A DNA stretch of 64,000 bases from Cryptomeria japonica (Eukaryota; Streptophyta; Pinopsida; Cupressales; Cupressaceae), in NCBI RefSeq assembly GCF_030272615.1, contig NC_081408.1:617270476-617334475 (forward strand), read 5' to 3'. Both the position numbers and the translations under genes were made by a program. This document shows, piece after piece, positions 1 through 11,828 of this stretch (within the stretch, counting starts at the first letter, position 1; each line of letters opens with the position of its first letter). The notes beneath the pieces were generated by a model. The model was given only the letters and a program-made list of their open reading frames with translations, had not been told where the DNA came from and did no database searches.

Positions 1-431
1 CCAATTTCACTGTCAGCATTGGTATACTCAATATTATGTGCATTTTCAGATTTATTTAGCTCAATCTCATCCATCCATTCTTTGATACATGTGACACTTT
101 CTTCTCTCAAGGTTGTAGACCAATTAACTGAATCGGGCTCATCGAGCTCTAAAAATAACTCAATCAAAACAGACTCATGGGGTCTAACATCAGTTGAAAG
201 CTCATTCAATGCAGCTATAAATATTTCATAGAAAACATATGATGACTCTTCTTTTCTTTTCCCTACTTTCCCTTTTAATAACCAGACAACTTTATCTTGG
301 ATCTCTTGAAGACATATTGCAATCTCTTTGTCAATTTCTTTCAGATTTGACAAAGGATTCGAAGATCTAGGAACTACATCTAGATCCATCAATTTTAAAA
401 TATCTACTGAACCATTATTATGACCATGCAT
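1..431 (-). CDS. Partial hypothetical protein or exon, truncated by window edge
   Basis: The minus strand is open for about 143 codons from an ATG at 431 to the window edge, with no stop. An in-frame TGA lies four codons upstream, so the ATG is a plausible start. An acceptor-like AAACAG just upstream means it could instead be an internal exon. The product starts MHGHNNGSVDILKLMDLDVV, looks helical and charged, and has the segments EIQDKVVWLLKGKVGKRKEE and CIKEWMDEIELNK. I do not recognise a family or any retrotransposon motif. It carries no internal stops, unlike most coding remnants in this window, so a host gene is possible. Confidence 0.45.
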   Translation of the reverse strand, partial: MHGHNNGSVDILKLMDLDVVPRSSNPLSNLKEIDKEIAICLQEIQDKVVWLLKGKVGKRKEESSYVFYEIFIAALNELSTDVRPHESVLIELFLELDEPDSVNWSTTLREESVTCIKEWMDEIELNKSENAHNIEYTNADSEI

Positions 432-3398
432 CTTACTGTTTCATAAACTCTTTTCAAAACATATGCAATCATAATTTTTCACAACCATACACACTTCTCC
501 CATCACTTAACTGGATTTTTTTTTAAAAACATGAAGTATGTAAAGTGCAGATTTATTTTCCTTTCTATGGTGACTGTTTCACCTTATAAGGAACATATAA
601 TTCCATGAATACCTTGAGGAATACCTAGAGAAAATTAATGTTGTTGTTGTTCACTTCATTTTTCCTTGACTGAGACCTTCAAACTCAAAACTCCAAGCCT
701 TTGTTATCTCTTTGCTACAAACTTGTAAGGCCTTCCCCAAACCAAGCTTTGATTTACTTAGTTGACCCTATTTGACCTATTAATAAATGCTTTATAATTC
801 AATAGAATGGACTGTGTTAGGCAAATAGGTTTTTGAGAAAGATAATTGAACCAAGTTATAGAGTTATCACACCTAGTGGTGTACTTTTGATGTGTTATGA
901 AGTTGAAATCCTAAAGGACCCATTGATTGGATAATCTTGATTTAACGTATGTCAGCTATGTCTGGATGAAGAACTTGTATGATTATGTGATTGGGTAACA
1001 TTTATGAATGTGGATGCTTCATTTATATGCTTTATTGATACAGAACTCTAGATGATCCTAGAATAGGATAAATTTGAGAGGAGGTATGCCATTATTGAAA
1101 TTGCAGGACTTTACTATGAATATAGAATTATGATGTATGGTTAAGTTATGTGAATTGGGATGAAATTGCTTATGTGAATTTGCTTGATAAAAGATGTACT
1201 TAATCTGTGCAGATGAAAGTTGTATGCAAGTGATGATGTGTATTGTTATTCCTTTGAATTACATTATATGTGGATATTTGAAAGTACTAATGTGTAAATT
1301 GAGATGCGCAGGAAATTTACCATGTGACCATGGAAATTATGGAGAATCAAACCTAGACTTATGTATGTTCGTAAGCCAGGGTTTGTCTATTTGGAGAGAC
1401 AACACCCCGTTTGTGTTGTATTTTATTCGTAACAGTATATGCTGCATGAGTGTTAAGTGTTATTTAATTTTATTGTGTAAAAAACCACAAGAGACAATTT
1501 CATGTTTCATTTTTGTAAAAGTGTTTTATTTGTGTCACTTGACACATGTGTGGATTTAAATTTAAATGTTTTATTTTGTCTCTTGGTGGGAAAGTGTTTA
1601 ATTTTAGTTTTCTTAAATAAAATAAAGTGTTGTCATAAATACTTTGGGAATATAATATTTGGGGTGGTCAACTTATGTTTGACCCGAAAATAAACTTCAG
1701 AGGGGTTTAAAATGGGTTAAATGAACACCTAGGGGTAGTTTAGTAGGGTTTCCTAAAGCCCATAAGGTATACCTAGGGGTTAGGGGTAATTTTAGGCAAG
1801 TTTCTACTTTATAATGATCTTTTTAACGCTTTAAAAATTGGCTTTTTTGAGTTGAGCGAAAATTGAAGATTAGAAGTTAAATCTAATCAAGATTTTTCCT
1901 TTTGGAATGAGAGTCTTTTTGCATTTTTGCTTTCTTTCCTTTTTGGTTTTTAGAAACCTGTGAGAACTTTGAGAGTGAGCTTCTTAAGCAAGATTTTTGA
2001 GAATTGAAGGGTAATCACCCACTCTCCATTTTTGGAGACAGAAGCAAATTTGAAAAGAAAATAATGCTATGGAATAGAAAAATTGATTAAGGGTAGAAGG
2101 AAAAAGATTGGTGGATTGGGCAGCTCTTCATCAAATATCAAAATACCTTTGGGCAGATTAAGGTTGGTTTCAGTTATTCCTTTTAATGTCTTCTTCTTGT
2201 TTATGTCTGGAAGTTGTGGTGTAAGAAATCTGTGTTCTTGAAAGTTTGTGTTAGAAAATCTTTTGGTATTTTTGCTTTATGAATTGTTGTGTTTTGGGAG
2301 TTTTCTCAAGATCTCTTACTCTTGGGAGAGAAGAGGATCTTGAGGGTGGTAGCAGTGACAACCCTCGAGTGAGAGACTCTCTTTGAGAGCGATCACAAGG
2401 GATCTTTGTGTGACCCTTGCTGCATGGCCTGTTTGTGCAATGGGGGTCATAAGGAGGGATATAAGGCTAGAATGCCTTTGGGGGGCATAAGGAATAAGGG
2501 GTTGAGATTCTTGATATTATTATTGTGCCATGAGGTGGCTTCTTGTTTAATTCATACTTGCAGTTCTCCTCAGGGAATTGGTCCACTACCACCCTTTGAA
2601 AATGTTCATCACCAAAGTGTGGTGCTGTGAAAGCCAAGTTGGGAATGTGTCTGGAAAATCTGTATGCAATGCTTTCTATGTGTTTGCCTGTTTGTTACCC
2701 ATCTAGGATTTGGTTCTTCGAGCTCGGGGGTGGCTACCAGTTAGCCTAGGCTGGGAGGTGAGCACTCCGTGGTCATTTTTGTGTTTTTCTATTATGCAGG
2801 AAAGTCAGGAGAAAGAGAATAGGAAACATGAAAAGATACAGAAGATTATTGTTGAAGATACTTTATTTCATTTGCAAATAATTGTTTAAAGTTATTATAG
2901 AAGCAAGCCCTCATTCTTAGAAATGAGAGGCAAGATGCAATTCTTGAAATTTGACTTGGGGTTATTGTTGTGGTTAAACAAAGAAACATCCAGTACAATT
3001 TGCAGAATATCTTTGAGTTGTAAGAAGAAAAGCTTGTTTTATTTCTACTTCTGATTTGTAGTAAAAGAAAAGTTATTTTGAGTTGCATGCAAAAGCCTCT
3101 TTGTATTATGGAGAAAAAGAATAGATTTCATTTAAATTTTATCTATATTTTACTTGTGGCAAAATACGAATTTATTTTACTGAAAAATCTTATGTATTAA
3201 AAAAAAAAGAATGCTTTAAGTTATTGCTTAATTAGTTGAAAAATCAATGAATATATTTATTAAGGAGAAGTATATTGTTTTTCCTGAAAAGTTTTTCTAG
3301 ATTGTATTTCTAATTAGTGTTGGTTAAAAAGCTTAACAATTGAATTTGCTTCATTCCTCTCAGCAATTAGAAACAAATAATTAAAAAAGGAAACTTAA

Positions 3399-3401
<3 letters not shown>
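432..3401. other. Non-coding stretch, no gene seen
   Basis: About 3 kb of AT-rich sequence with only short chance frames. The part from about 1700 to 2800 reads like the transcribed part of an old LTR element, with G-rich phrases near 2725-2790, but I found no terminal repeats or coding motif. Sequence just right of 431 would be the upstream region of the partial minus-strand gene. Confidence 0.4.

Positions 3402-3442
<41 letters not shown>
3402..3442. repeat. (TA)n microsatellite
   Basis: Uninterrupted alternating TA of about 40 bases. Confidence 0.95.
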
Positions 3443-3445
<3 letters not shown>

Positions 3446-3566
3446 AATTAACATATATTGCTTTTCCTTTGTATATTAATTTAAGATTGTTGCATGTAAA
3501 TCTTTTTAAAAAAAAAATGTATTTATTGGAATAATTTCACCCTTTTTAAACTATGATTATAAATTT

Positions 3567-3572
<6 letters not shown>

Positions 3573-3650
<78 letters not shown>

Positions 3651-3656
3651 ATATAT
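3573..3656. repeat. (TA)n microsatellite, interrupted
   Basis: About 80 bases of TA dinucleotides with a few interruptions, ending in A-rich DNA about 70 bases before the palindrome array at 3726. Confidence 0.9.
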
Positions 3657-3725
3657 TTAAAAAAAAAAAATAATATTAAATTTTTTTTAAAAATGGGGAA
3701 ATGTTTTTTTGGGTCCATGCGGACC

Positions 3726-3926
3726 CCACTGTGTGTACGCATAGTGAGGGCCGTGCGGCGCCCACTATGTGCACACACAGTGGAGCCACTTCGGCTCCCA
3801 CTGTGTGGACACACAGTGGATGGCCGCGGCCGCCACTGTGTGGCCACACAGTGGGGAGCCGCTAGCGGCGCCCACTGTGTGGACACACAGTGGTGCCGCG
3901 GCGCCCACTGTGCGCCCACACAGTGG
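3726..3926. repeat. GC-rich array of six tandem palindromes
   Basis: Six units at 3726-3746, 3761-3783, 3797-3819, 3833-3854, 3871-3893 and 3904-3926. Each is built from CCACTGTGTGG followed by its complement CCACACAGTGG around a one- or two-base centre. Units 3 to 5 are perfect or near-perfect. The spacers of 10 to 16 bases are themselves mostly GC-rich palindromes, such as GGCCGCGGCC and GCCGCTAGCGGC. The block is strongly GC-rich inside very AT-rich DNA. Frames on both strands across it encode repeating Cys-Val-x-Thr-Gln-Trp style peptides, which simply follow from the repeat and are not taken as genes. Confidence 0.9.
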
Positions 3927-4212
3927 CGCCACGGCTCTTCCCGCCTCCAACATCCGAAACCTGCACAAAAAAATAAACATGGCCACCTTGGGGTCTTCGG
4001 CCCAGCATAAAATTTTCTGTTAAAAAGATATGGGTTAAACCCTAGCCCGGGTGGGGCTAGGGCAAATGGATTTTAAAAATAATATGATAATTAGGTTTGA
4101 TATTATAATATGAGAAAATAGAACCCTAATTAGGGTTGGGGAAATATGGATTAATATTTAGAAAGTTAATGTGCTTTTGAATTAGAATCAAAATATTTAA
4201 AATATATGTATC

Positions 4213-4274
4213 TATATATATATATATATATATATAAATTTTGGTCATAATTTGGATGAAGTATTTAATTATAA

Positions 4275-4372
<98 letters not shown>
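4213..4372. repeat. (TA)n microsatellites, two blocks
   Basis: TA runs at 4213-4236 and 4274-4372, the second broken by periodic ATATGTAT. Together with the blocks at 3402 and 3573 they bracket the palindrome array. Confidence 0.9.
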
Positions 4373-4373
<1 letters not shown>

Positions 4374-4720
4374 ATTCTGGTTATAATTTGAAGCAAGTAA
4401 TAAAGAGAAATAAAAAAAAATGGTTGATTAGACTTTATAGTCATATTGGAGATTAAATTAATTTTTCTCTCTCCTATTCCTTTAGCTTGATTGAATTAAT
4501 AAACCCAAGGACTAGGTATCTCGTGGAGATAATATTAAACCAGTTAGTTTTCCGCAAATAATATTTAACAATCTATCGATGCTTGGTTCACCTCAGGACT
4601 AGCTCGAATTTAATTATGGAAATTTCTATAACGCTTGTCGTGTGAGTGGACTTGTTAATTAATTAGTATGTTTTAAAAAAAAAATTTGTTCTGTTTTTGC
4701 CCTAAATTTTGGGCATGACA
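4373..4720 (+). other. Probable 3' end of an old LTR
   Basis: No gene is seen. The stretch ends at 4711-4720 with GGGCATGACA, a typical 3' LTR terminus ending in CA. No matching start beginning TGTCATGCCC was found upstream, so the element is partial or rearranged. A hairpin of CCCTAGCCC with GGGGCTAGGG lies upstream at 4040-4062. Confidence 0.3.
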
Positions 4721-5080
4721 AAACTCACCAAATCCTTTAAATTTTTTACAATAATGCACACTAGTGCAGAGATCTTTCAGAGTCACCACTCACTGCTGTG
4801 AGAATTTATAAAATCATTACAGAACATGAACAGATCTGGACTTACACAAAGATAAAAAGATAGCAGACTTTCAACACTTGGATATGAATTGATTCTCATG
4901 ACACAAAGAAGACACTCTTGACTTCATACAACACTACCAGGCAGATAACAATAGATCTAAAAACACTTTCAGATTTACAACACTTTTATGACTCTTTCCT
5001 CAAATGGATATGGCCAAACTCATGGATTTGACTTGCCAAAATTCTTACATCTCTGTCCCCAGCAGAGTCACCATTTTTTT
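4721..5080 (-). other. Leader fragment of element E1
   Basis: This non-coding stretch lies inside the E1 LTR in the same position as the leader of E6. It shares the phrase around CAGAGTCACCACTC with E6 near 42922. It is cut off at about 4720, so the body of E1 is missing. Confidence 0.5.
5056..5073 (-). other. Primer-binding site of E1 (tRNA-Arg type)
   Basis: On the minus strand it reads TGGTGACTCTGCTGGGGA, directly inside the LTR end at 5081. From memory of plant tRNAs, this matches the 3' end of a cytosolic tRNA-Arg, with CCA included, at nearly every position. Tat/Ogre-type gypsy elements are known to use tRNA-Arg. Confidence 0.7.
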
Positions 5081-6861
5081 TGTTCATCAAAATTGATTAA
5101 CCTAAGCACACCTGCAATTGATCTATGAAGTAGCCAATTCAATCTATGAAGAACCTCAGGGCTTGGACAACATGAAAAGGATCTAAATCCTTCTACTCTT
5201 CAGGCTCTGCAAAACCTAGGCGGGTATACCTTTGATGCTTAGAATTAAACCTATTACACACCTATGACAGCATCAACATAAACAGATAGATCTCACCAGG
5301 GCTCTATAACAAGTAGTTTACTATAGATAGACTAGATCTACACATAAAACTTAGCTATGTTTGAGCATGAGATAGATGAAACATTTCAAAACATAACATA
5401 AACTAAAGATATTCTAATTGGATTTTTGATTGGTTTGAGAATCCCCTTAATTGTAGGATTAGTGCCTTATCCAAGGGAAACAGAGTCACAAATCAAACTA
5501 TTGATGAAAACTTATACTACAGATCTATCTTAATTCTTAAGTATTCCTGCATTTAATGCCTTGCATAAATGCATTACTCAGCTCATCCACAGAAAATATC
5601 AGATCCAGAAACGTAATCCCTATTTTATTAATGTTTTCTCATAGAGTTTAAAATCTTCCTTGAAGATTACCTACAAACCAACATTACACTCACAAACACA
5701 GCTGCTCATGACCAACTTGATCCTCCTTAAGAATCAGATTTGAATAAAATGAGATTACATTTTAGAGACAAATTCTATACGAATTTGTGCATGCCTTACA
5801 TACACAAGAACCTGCATCTAAGAACACCTATAGCAAAGAATTGAACTCCATTACTAAAAGAAAAGCCCTACCCTGTACAATCTTGAAGAGAACTCAGAAT
5901 TGGAAACCATGAAAATATGGAGTCATTCTCCAAATTTTTGGAACCCCTACAATTGAGAAGAATTGAGAATAAGAAGAGGGGGGAAAGATCAGATCTCCAT
6001 AACACACTACCAAGTGTCCTTTTTTTCTAACTGAATTTCAATCTCTTTCTCTTTCCCATGGAAAATGCTCTTGAAATATCACAAATTTGTTACAATTAAC
6101 TACCTTATTGGATTCCTTATCTTGAGAGCTTTCCGACAATATATAATACTTAGTATTTTGAGCAAAAATGGACCTCTAGGCGAATTAAACTTGGATATGT
6201 GCACATCATTTAAAGTTTTCATTTTTTCATATAGTCTCAACTATATATTTAACTTTAATTTTTTGCCTGGTTTTTTTGCTTTGATGTCCTACCACATGGC
6301 AGCCTCTGATTTATCGATGGGATCCACTGGGTGCCATCTGGGATGACACCTCACCTTTCGCCATGTGTCGGCCACCTATGCGAAATGTCACCCCAACCTA
6401 TGCGCCATGTCAATGACACCTCAGCGGGAACCAGATTGCAATCTATTTTTTGCCATTTCACGATGGCTAACCTTCAAGCATGTTTCCTTCGTGAAATCAC
6501 GTCGACCGTCGGATCTCGCTAAATCTGCTCACTCTTTAACACTTCATTTTTGGCCTTTTACTTTTCGCCATTTTGCGATGGCTAACCAGTGTGCATCTTC
6601 GGCTTGCGAAATCACGTGCACCGTCGATCTTCTCAGAACCTGCTAACCGGTTAAGCCACCCATTATCTGCAAAATTTCACACACCTTGGGATTTGTGCCT
6701 ACGTGTGGTCCACTTGGTCGCCATTCAGTCAACATCCTCAGTCACCTTGGGATCTGTGCCCACGTGTGTGGGGTCTGCCTAAGGCGCCCATCAGGCACCT
6801 TGCATCAAAATCCCTTAAGGCTTTGACACTATGAATGTGTGAAGCCGTACTTATAAATACC

Positions 6862-8494
6862 TGTAGCGTCGTAAATTGTATGCACTTGCTAGGGTGGTAC
6901 AATTTCACACCTAGTTTAGCACCCGCCTTGGCGCATTTTGCATTTTGCATTGCATTTCCCCTTTAGCACTTAATTAATTAAATTAATTAGGTCTAGGGTT
7001 CTATTTTATCATCTCCCATATCATAAAGTTGGGCCCTTTTCATTAAAGTGTGCCCCTTTCATTTTATTCTTCCAATACATCATTTAATCTAAAACCCTAA
7101 TTAGGTCCTATTTTGACACTCGGGGGCTTGATTTCGGGGGTCAAAACATCTTGAAATCACCTGTAACTTTGGGATTCTCTCTAAAATCATCATATCCGAT
7201 GGCCCTGAAAATTTGGTGAAAAGTTGTTGGGACCATGGCACCTGGCGTGCACATGGTCCCGGACATTTTTCTCGAAATTTTAGGAGCGCGATCCAATCAT
7301 AAAATAAAGCTTAACCCCAAGAAATTGGTGGGAGATTCAATCTCTAGGTCGGACAAAAGTTGAAATTAAGACCTAGGGTTTCATATATAAGAGCTCTCTT
7401 TCTTCATTTGAAAGGATGAGATTTTTGGTTTCAAGGGCCTTCTATGCAGCGAAATAGTAGATCTTTGAAGACTTCAACAACATTCAACATCCATCCATCA
7501 AGCATCTATCAATTTCATTCATCCATTTAGGGCTTTGAAGGCATTGAAGAACAATAAGGGATCACCGACTGAAGATTGGCTTGTACCCCTCCCTTGGGGT
7601 TGGGTATGATTTCATGTTGTTTTCATGTCTTTGCATAAGCTTCATTATATCATTTGTATTCATGCTTTAGATCACTTTGCATCTTGATTTGGAGCATTTA
7701 CATTATCATGTACAAGCAATTAGGGTTTACTTTCTAGGTTGCTCTAGTTTGCTTACTTGCATTTTAGGATCTTGCACACACACAAGGTCTGCACACACAC
7801 TACTTTTACAATACAACTTGGCTATTCGTGGAGGTGGAAATCACGAAAGCGGGGGTTTGACTAAGGCAAAACCCTATATAGCCACCCACCATACCTTTTC
7901 AGATATAAGTGCAGGTTTCGGGATTCGGATGACGCCGCAAGTTGCAGATCCGACGGAAGCAGACGGAGACTGAACTTCACACCAAATTGCAGAGAAAAAG
8001 ACCAGGATAGGGGCGTGGGGCGCCCTGGTCCTGCCAGGACAGGGGCACTGGGCGCCCTGGTCCTTCTGTCAGACAGCAGTTTCAGCATTTTTCTGACAGC
8101 TTTTCAGGTTGCAAAACAATAGTTTCAGGTGCAGAATCAGGACAGTGGCGCCCGCGCCGCCGTCCCCAACATTTCCACTCAGATTTTAACCCCAGGTACA
8201 CATCTGCATTCTCCTTTTATCCTTGTGTTTACAGCTTTTCATCACTTAATCTCAATCTTGCAATCTTGTTACTAGTTCATACTTGCACTCTAGGGCTAGT
8301 AGTTGAACTTGCATCATTTTATCCATCATTTGCAACAAAGGAATAGAAATCCTAATAGGTAGCCCGTGTCTCTCTCTTCTACAAAAAGAAGTAGCCAATT
8401 GTGTGATACCTCTAGGCTCTTTCGTATTCCACAAGTGTGTGATTGAAAGTGAGATTAGGGCATGTTTGCTTAGTGTCACTTTTTCCCCTACACA
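6862..8494 (+). repeat. E2 left (5') LTR
   Basis: It is 1633 bases long and bounded by TGTAG and CTACACA. It contains a TATA box at 7384-7391 and two GC-rich units ending GGGCGCCCTGGTCC near 8010-8065. Confidence 0.92.
7384..7391 (+). promoter_or_regulatory. TATA box, E2 5' LTR
   Basis: TATATAAG follows 'gggtttca' and precedes GAGCTCTC. It is in the middle of the LTR, where the U3/R boundary is expected, and is conserved in the right LTR. Confidence 0.6.
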
Positions 8495-8497
8495 TTT

Positions 8498-8517
8498 TGG
8501 TGAACCCGACGTGAATC
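8498..8517 (+). other. E2 primer-binding site
   Basis: TGGTGAACCCGACGTGAATC starts three bases after the LTR end. It begins with TGG, complementary to a tRNA CCA end. I could not name the tRNA. Confidence 0.65.
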
Positions 8518-8702
8518 TTATTATTGCTTTCTCTTGCATTACATTTGTTAGATCTAAATCTAGATTTAGCGTGTTTCATTTAAGTTTCATTTTCATAAAA
8601 AAAAAAAAAAAAAGAAGAAAAAGTAAAAGGGAAGGAAAAGAAAGAGTGTGTTTTGGTTTCTTTGCATTGTGTGTTTAAGTTCTATGCAATCTTTATTTCA
8701 AA

Positions 8703-11700
8703 ATGTCAGATTTTTATTTGCAAGATGTTCATATTTGTGATGATTATGAGTTAGATGAAGCTTTAGATGAGTTTTTGAAACCTAAAGATACCAAACCTTC
8801 ATTTTACCAAAAACTCATAAACATTGTTACTATGCCATTTCGTTGTGATGAGAAAGATAAGTCGAATGATTCCTCTCAAGGGTACATTCCTATCAACTCT
8901 TCCACTAAATCTAGTAACATGGTTGTTTTCAATGATCCCCTCTATGAAGAGATATCTCCTTTTGAATCAAAAGATAAACCTTTTAATATATATGATCATG
9001 CTTTGTTGGATGATGCCCTTGATGACTTTGTGGCTCCTAAAAAACACTCCCTTCATGAGGATCCTTTTGTGCAAGAAGATGACATTATCCCTACATTCCC
9101 TAGTGATGGCATTTCTTTTTCCAACAAAATTCCCACTAGAGATGATGAATTAATGATAAATGCTTACCCTTCTCCTAAATTTTGTCTTGCTCATAAGCAT
9201 CCCTTAGAGAAAGAAGATGAAATAAAAAGCAATTTCCTTAATTCTCCCTCCCCTAAAGATCATATTGAACATATTTTGAGGAAAGAGGATGAGTTTAACA
9301 CATCTATTGATGCTCTCCCTCCTAAGGATGAGGAATTAATAAACAATGTTATCTCCTCTCCCGAAATTGAAAATACTTCAAACACTCCTTTCAACAACCT
9401 CACTATTTGGGATGAACCATTAGAAGAAGGTGTAGATTATTCTCTTCCCCATGAGAGAACCCTAGCCAAAGGGGATGAAATCAAGATTGAAAACTCCCTT
9501 GATAGTTTCTCACCTTCCTTGAATCTCAATTATTCTCCCTCTAAAAATAAAGCATCTCCCCCTCCTCAACTTGGTTCTACTCATAAGGAAACCCTAGTTC
9601 AAAGCAAGATGGTTAACATCTCTTTCAAAGATCTCCCTCTCAAAAGTGGGACTTTAGAGAGTAATGTTGATCCTTCTCCTAGAGAGTTTATTCCCCATGT
9701 AGATCCTTTGATGATAGAGGATGATATGACCTTTCCTAGTATTACTTTTCCTACTGGAACATCAATGCCTACCCCTTGTCTCTCTCCTAGAATTGATTTA
9801 ATCCGTGATAAGATTTTAGTGCAAGAGAAGACTATCAATAATCTTTCCAACACTTTCGTTCATTCCTCTAAACCATCCTTAATTAATTTGATACATGTGA
9901 ATGAAACACCTAACAAACCTCTCTTCACTGTCCAAGGTGCCTGTCCTTCTCAAAATTCTCAACCTTCAAATAAGCCTATCTTAGTGGTCCAAGGTGGTTA
10001 TGCTGATTATTCTTTTTGCACTCCTAAGAAACCTATTATTACTGTGCAAGGAGGTTATTCTACTAAGAGCCCTTATGAGTATGCTAAGCAACTAACTAGA
10101 GAGAGTTATCATGCGGTTGCCCATACTTATAATACTAGAAATAATAGGCAGCCTAATCTTCCTCTTGTTACTCCAGTGTCTCTTCCTAATCCTCAACCAA
10201 TTCTTCCGCAAGCTCCACGTATTTCACAAGTTCTTGGTAAGAAATATGATCTCATAGAACAACTTAAAGCTACCCCTGCTAAGATATCCCTTTGGGATTT
10301 GATCCAAACTTCTTCTGCTCATCATGGAATGTTACAAGATGCCTTGAAAGATTTGAATGTTCCTCCACCTAATACATCTAGTAATATAGTATCTTTGGTT
10401 AACTCTGTGATGAATCCTAAAGCTCAAATTGTGTTTACTCAAGATGAATTGCCTACTAGTGAAATTCAAGATCAATATGATCCCTTGATGATTGTGGTTA
10501 TCATAAATGACACTGCTATAAGACGAACACTGGTAGATAATGGTTCTAGCCTTAATGTGTGTAGCATTAATCTATTGCATAAGATGAATGTGGATACATC
10601 CCTTATTGAGCCTGACTCTAATCCCATTCGAGGCTTTGATAATGTGGCTAAGTCTTCATTAGGTATTATCACCTTACCCATCATAGTGGGACCTGTTACT
10701 TTGCCTACTCCTATCCATGTTATGTCGGGAAATCTAACATACAACTTGTTATTAGGGAGACCTTGGATTCATAGTATGTAAGCTGTCCCCTCTACATTGC
10801 ATAGACAAGTTAAATTTATTTATAATAAAAAGACATATACCTTGATAGGTGATACTAATTTTCAAGCTTGTTTGCAAACATCTACTTCCAAAGGGAGTTC
10901 TTCTAAGCCTTCCTCTTCTAGTGATGACTCGTTAAACAAGATACCTATGGATGAATCATCACCCTCTGATAATCAAAATTATTTGGATGAGTCTGAAGTT
11001 CCTGAAGAAGATTCTTATCAACTTGAATCTACACATGAAAAGGCTTTTGATCCTGAGAAGGTTCTCACAGAAGACGATTGGGGATCTCTTGATTTTAATC
11101 CCACCTTTGTAGGTGAGTATAGGGTTCCTCCTAGAGAGATTAAAGTTAAAAAGAAGGAAGAAACTAGAGATCAATCTGTCTTACCTGAACCTATGAGCAA
11201 TAATTTTGTGGCCGCTTCTCAAACTCCTTCCCCTCACACCTCTAATTCTGAAGAATTTGATTCTTTGTCTTATGAAAAACCACCTTTTCTTTCTGAAATG
11301 GCTAATCGTTATGGTCGTGGTTTCCATATTTTGGCTAAGAGTGGCTATAGTGGAAATGGTTGTGGTGCAAATGAACAAGGAATTAAAGTTCCTTTAGAAC
11401 ATAACATGCATGAATATTCATTTGGACTTGGATATAATCTTTCTAAGCCCACCAAAGCATCTAAAAGACCATCTCTCAATGTGAATGCTATATTTAGTGG
11501 TGATGATGATCTCACTTCAACTAAATCATCTTCTACTTCTATCAACTCTCATTCCCCTCATAAGGAAATATTGGCGATGAACAAATCTCTTTATGACTCC
11601 CCTCAAATTTCTAAATCCACTTATGAATCTTTATCTCCTATTCATAATAAAGTCCTTTCCTCCAAGGATAAGGCTCTAATAAATTACATTCATCCCTCTT

Positions 11701-11828
11701 CTAAGATGTCTTGTGACTTTTCTTCTTCAATTTTTATCATTTTATACATGTTTTTGATCTCACTTATAGTTGAGCATTCAGCATGTCATATTCAAATACC
11801 TCATTCAATCTATCATGTCTTTAAATAA
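8703..11828 (+). pseudogene. E2 protease/G-patch polyprotein, one internal stop
   Basis: One frame of about 1,041 codons, interrupted only by TAA at 10779-10781 (692 codons before it, about 347 after). Residues 1-480 are acidic and repetitive, with no gag domain that I recognise and with 'VQGG' repeats. Residues 500-690 resemble the conserved Tat/Ogre region before and through the aspartic protease: LVDNGSSLNV with Asp near residue 612, then YNLLLGRPWIHSM. Just past the stop, the PSTLHRQVKF phrase continues the family pattern. Near residues 868-910 is a G-patch-like segment, GYSGNGCGANEQGI followed by GLGY. The stop may be a mutation or may be read through. Reverse transcriptase and integrase are absent. 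Confidence 0.85.

Noticed and set aside
3566-4023. Overlapping open frames on both strands across the palindromes, with repeating Cys-Val-Thr-Gln-Trp peptides
   Set aside because: They exist in several frames on both strands because the DNA is a tandem palindrome. There is no start context or domain, and one runs into TA-repeat translation.
3402-4372. TA-rich blocks as a replication origin or matrix attachment site
   Set aside because: AT richness alone is no evidence. They are simple microsatellites.
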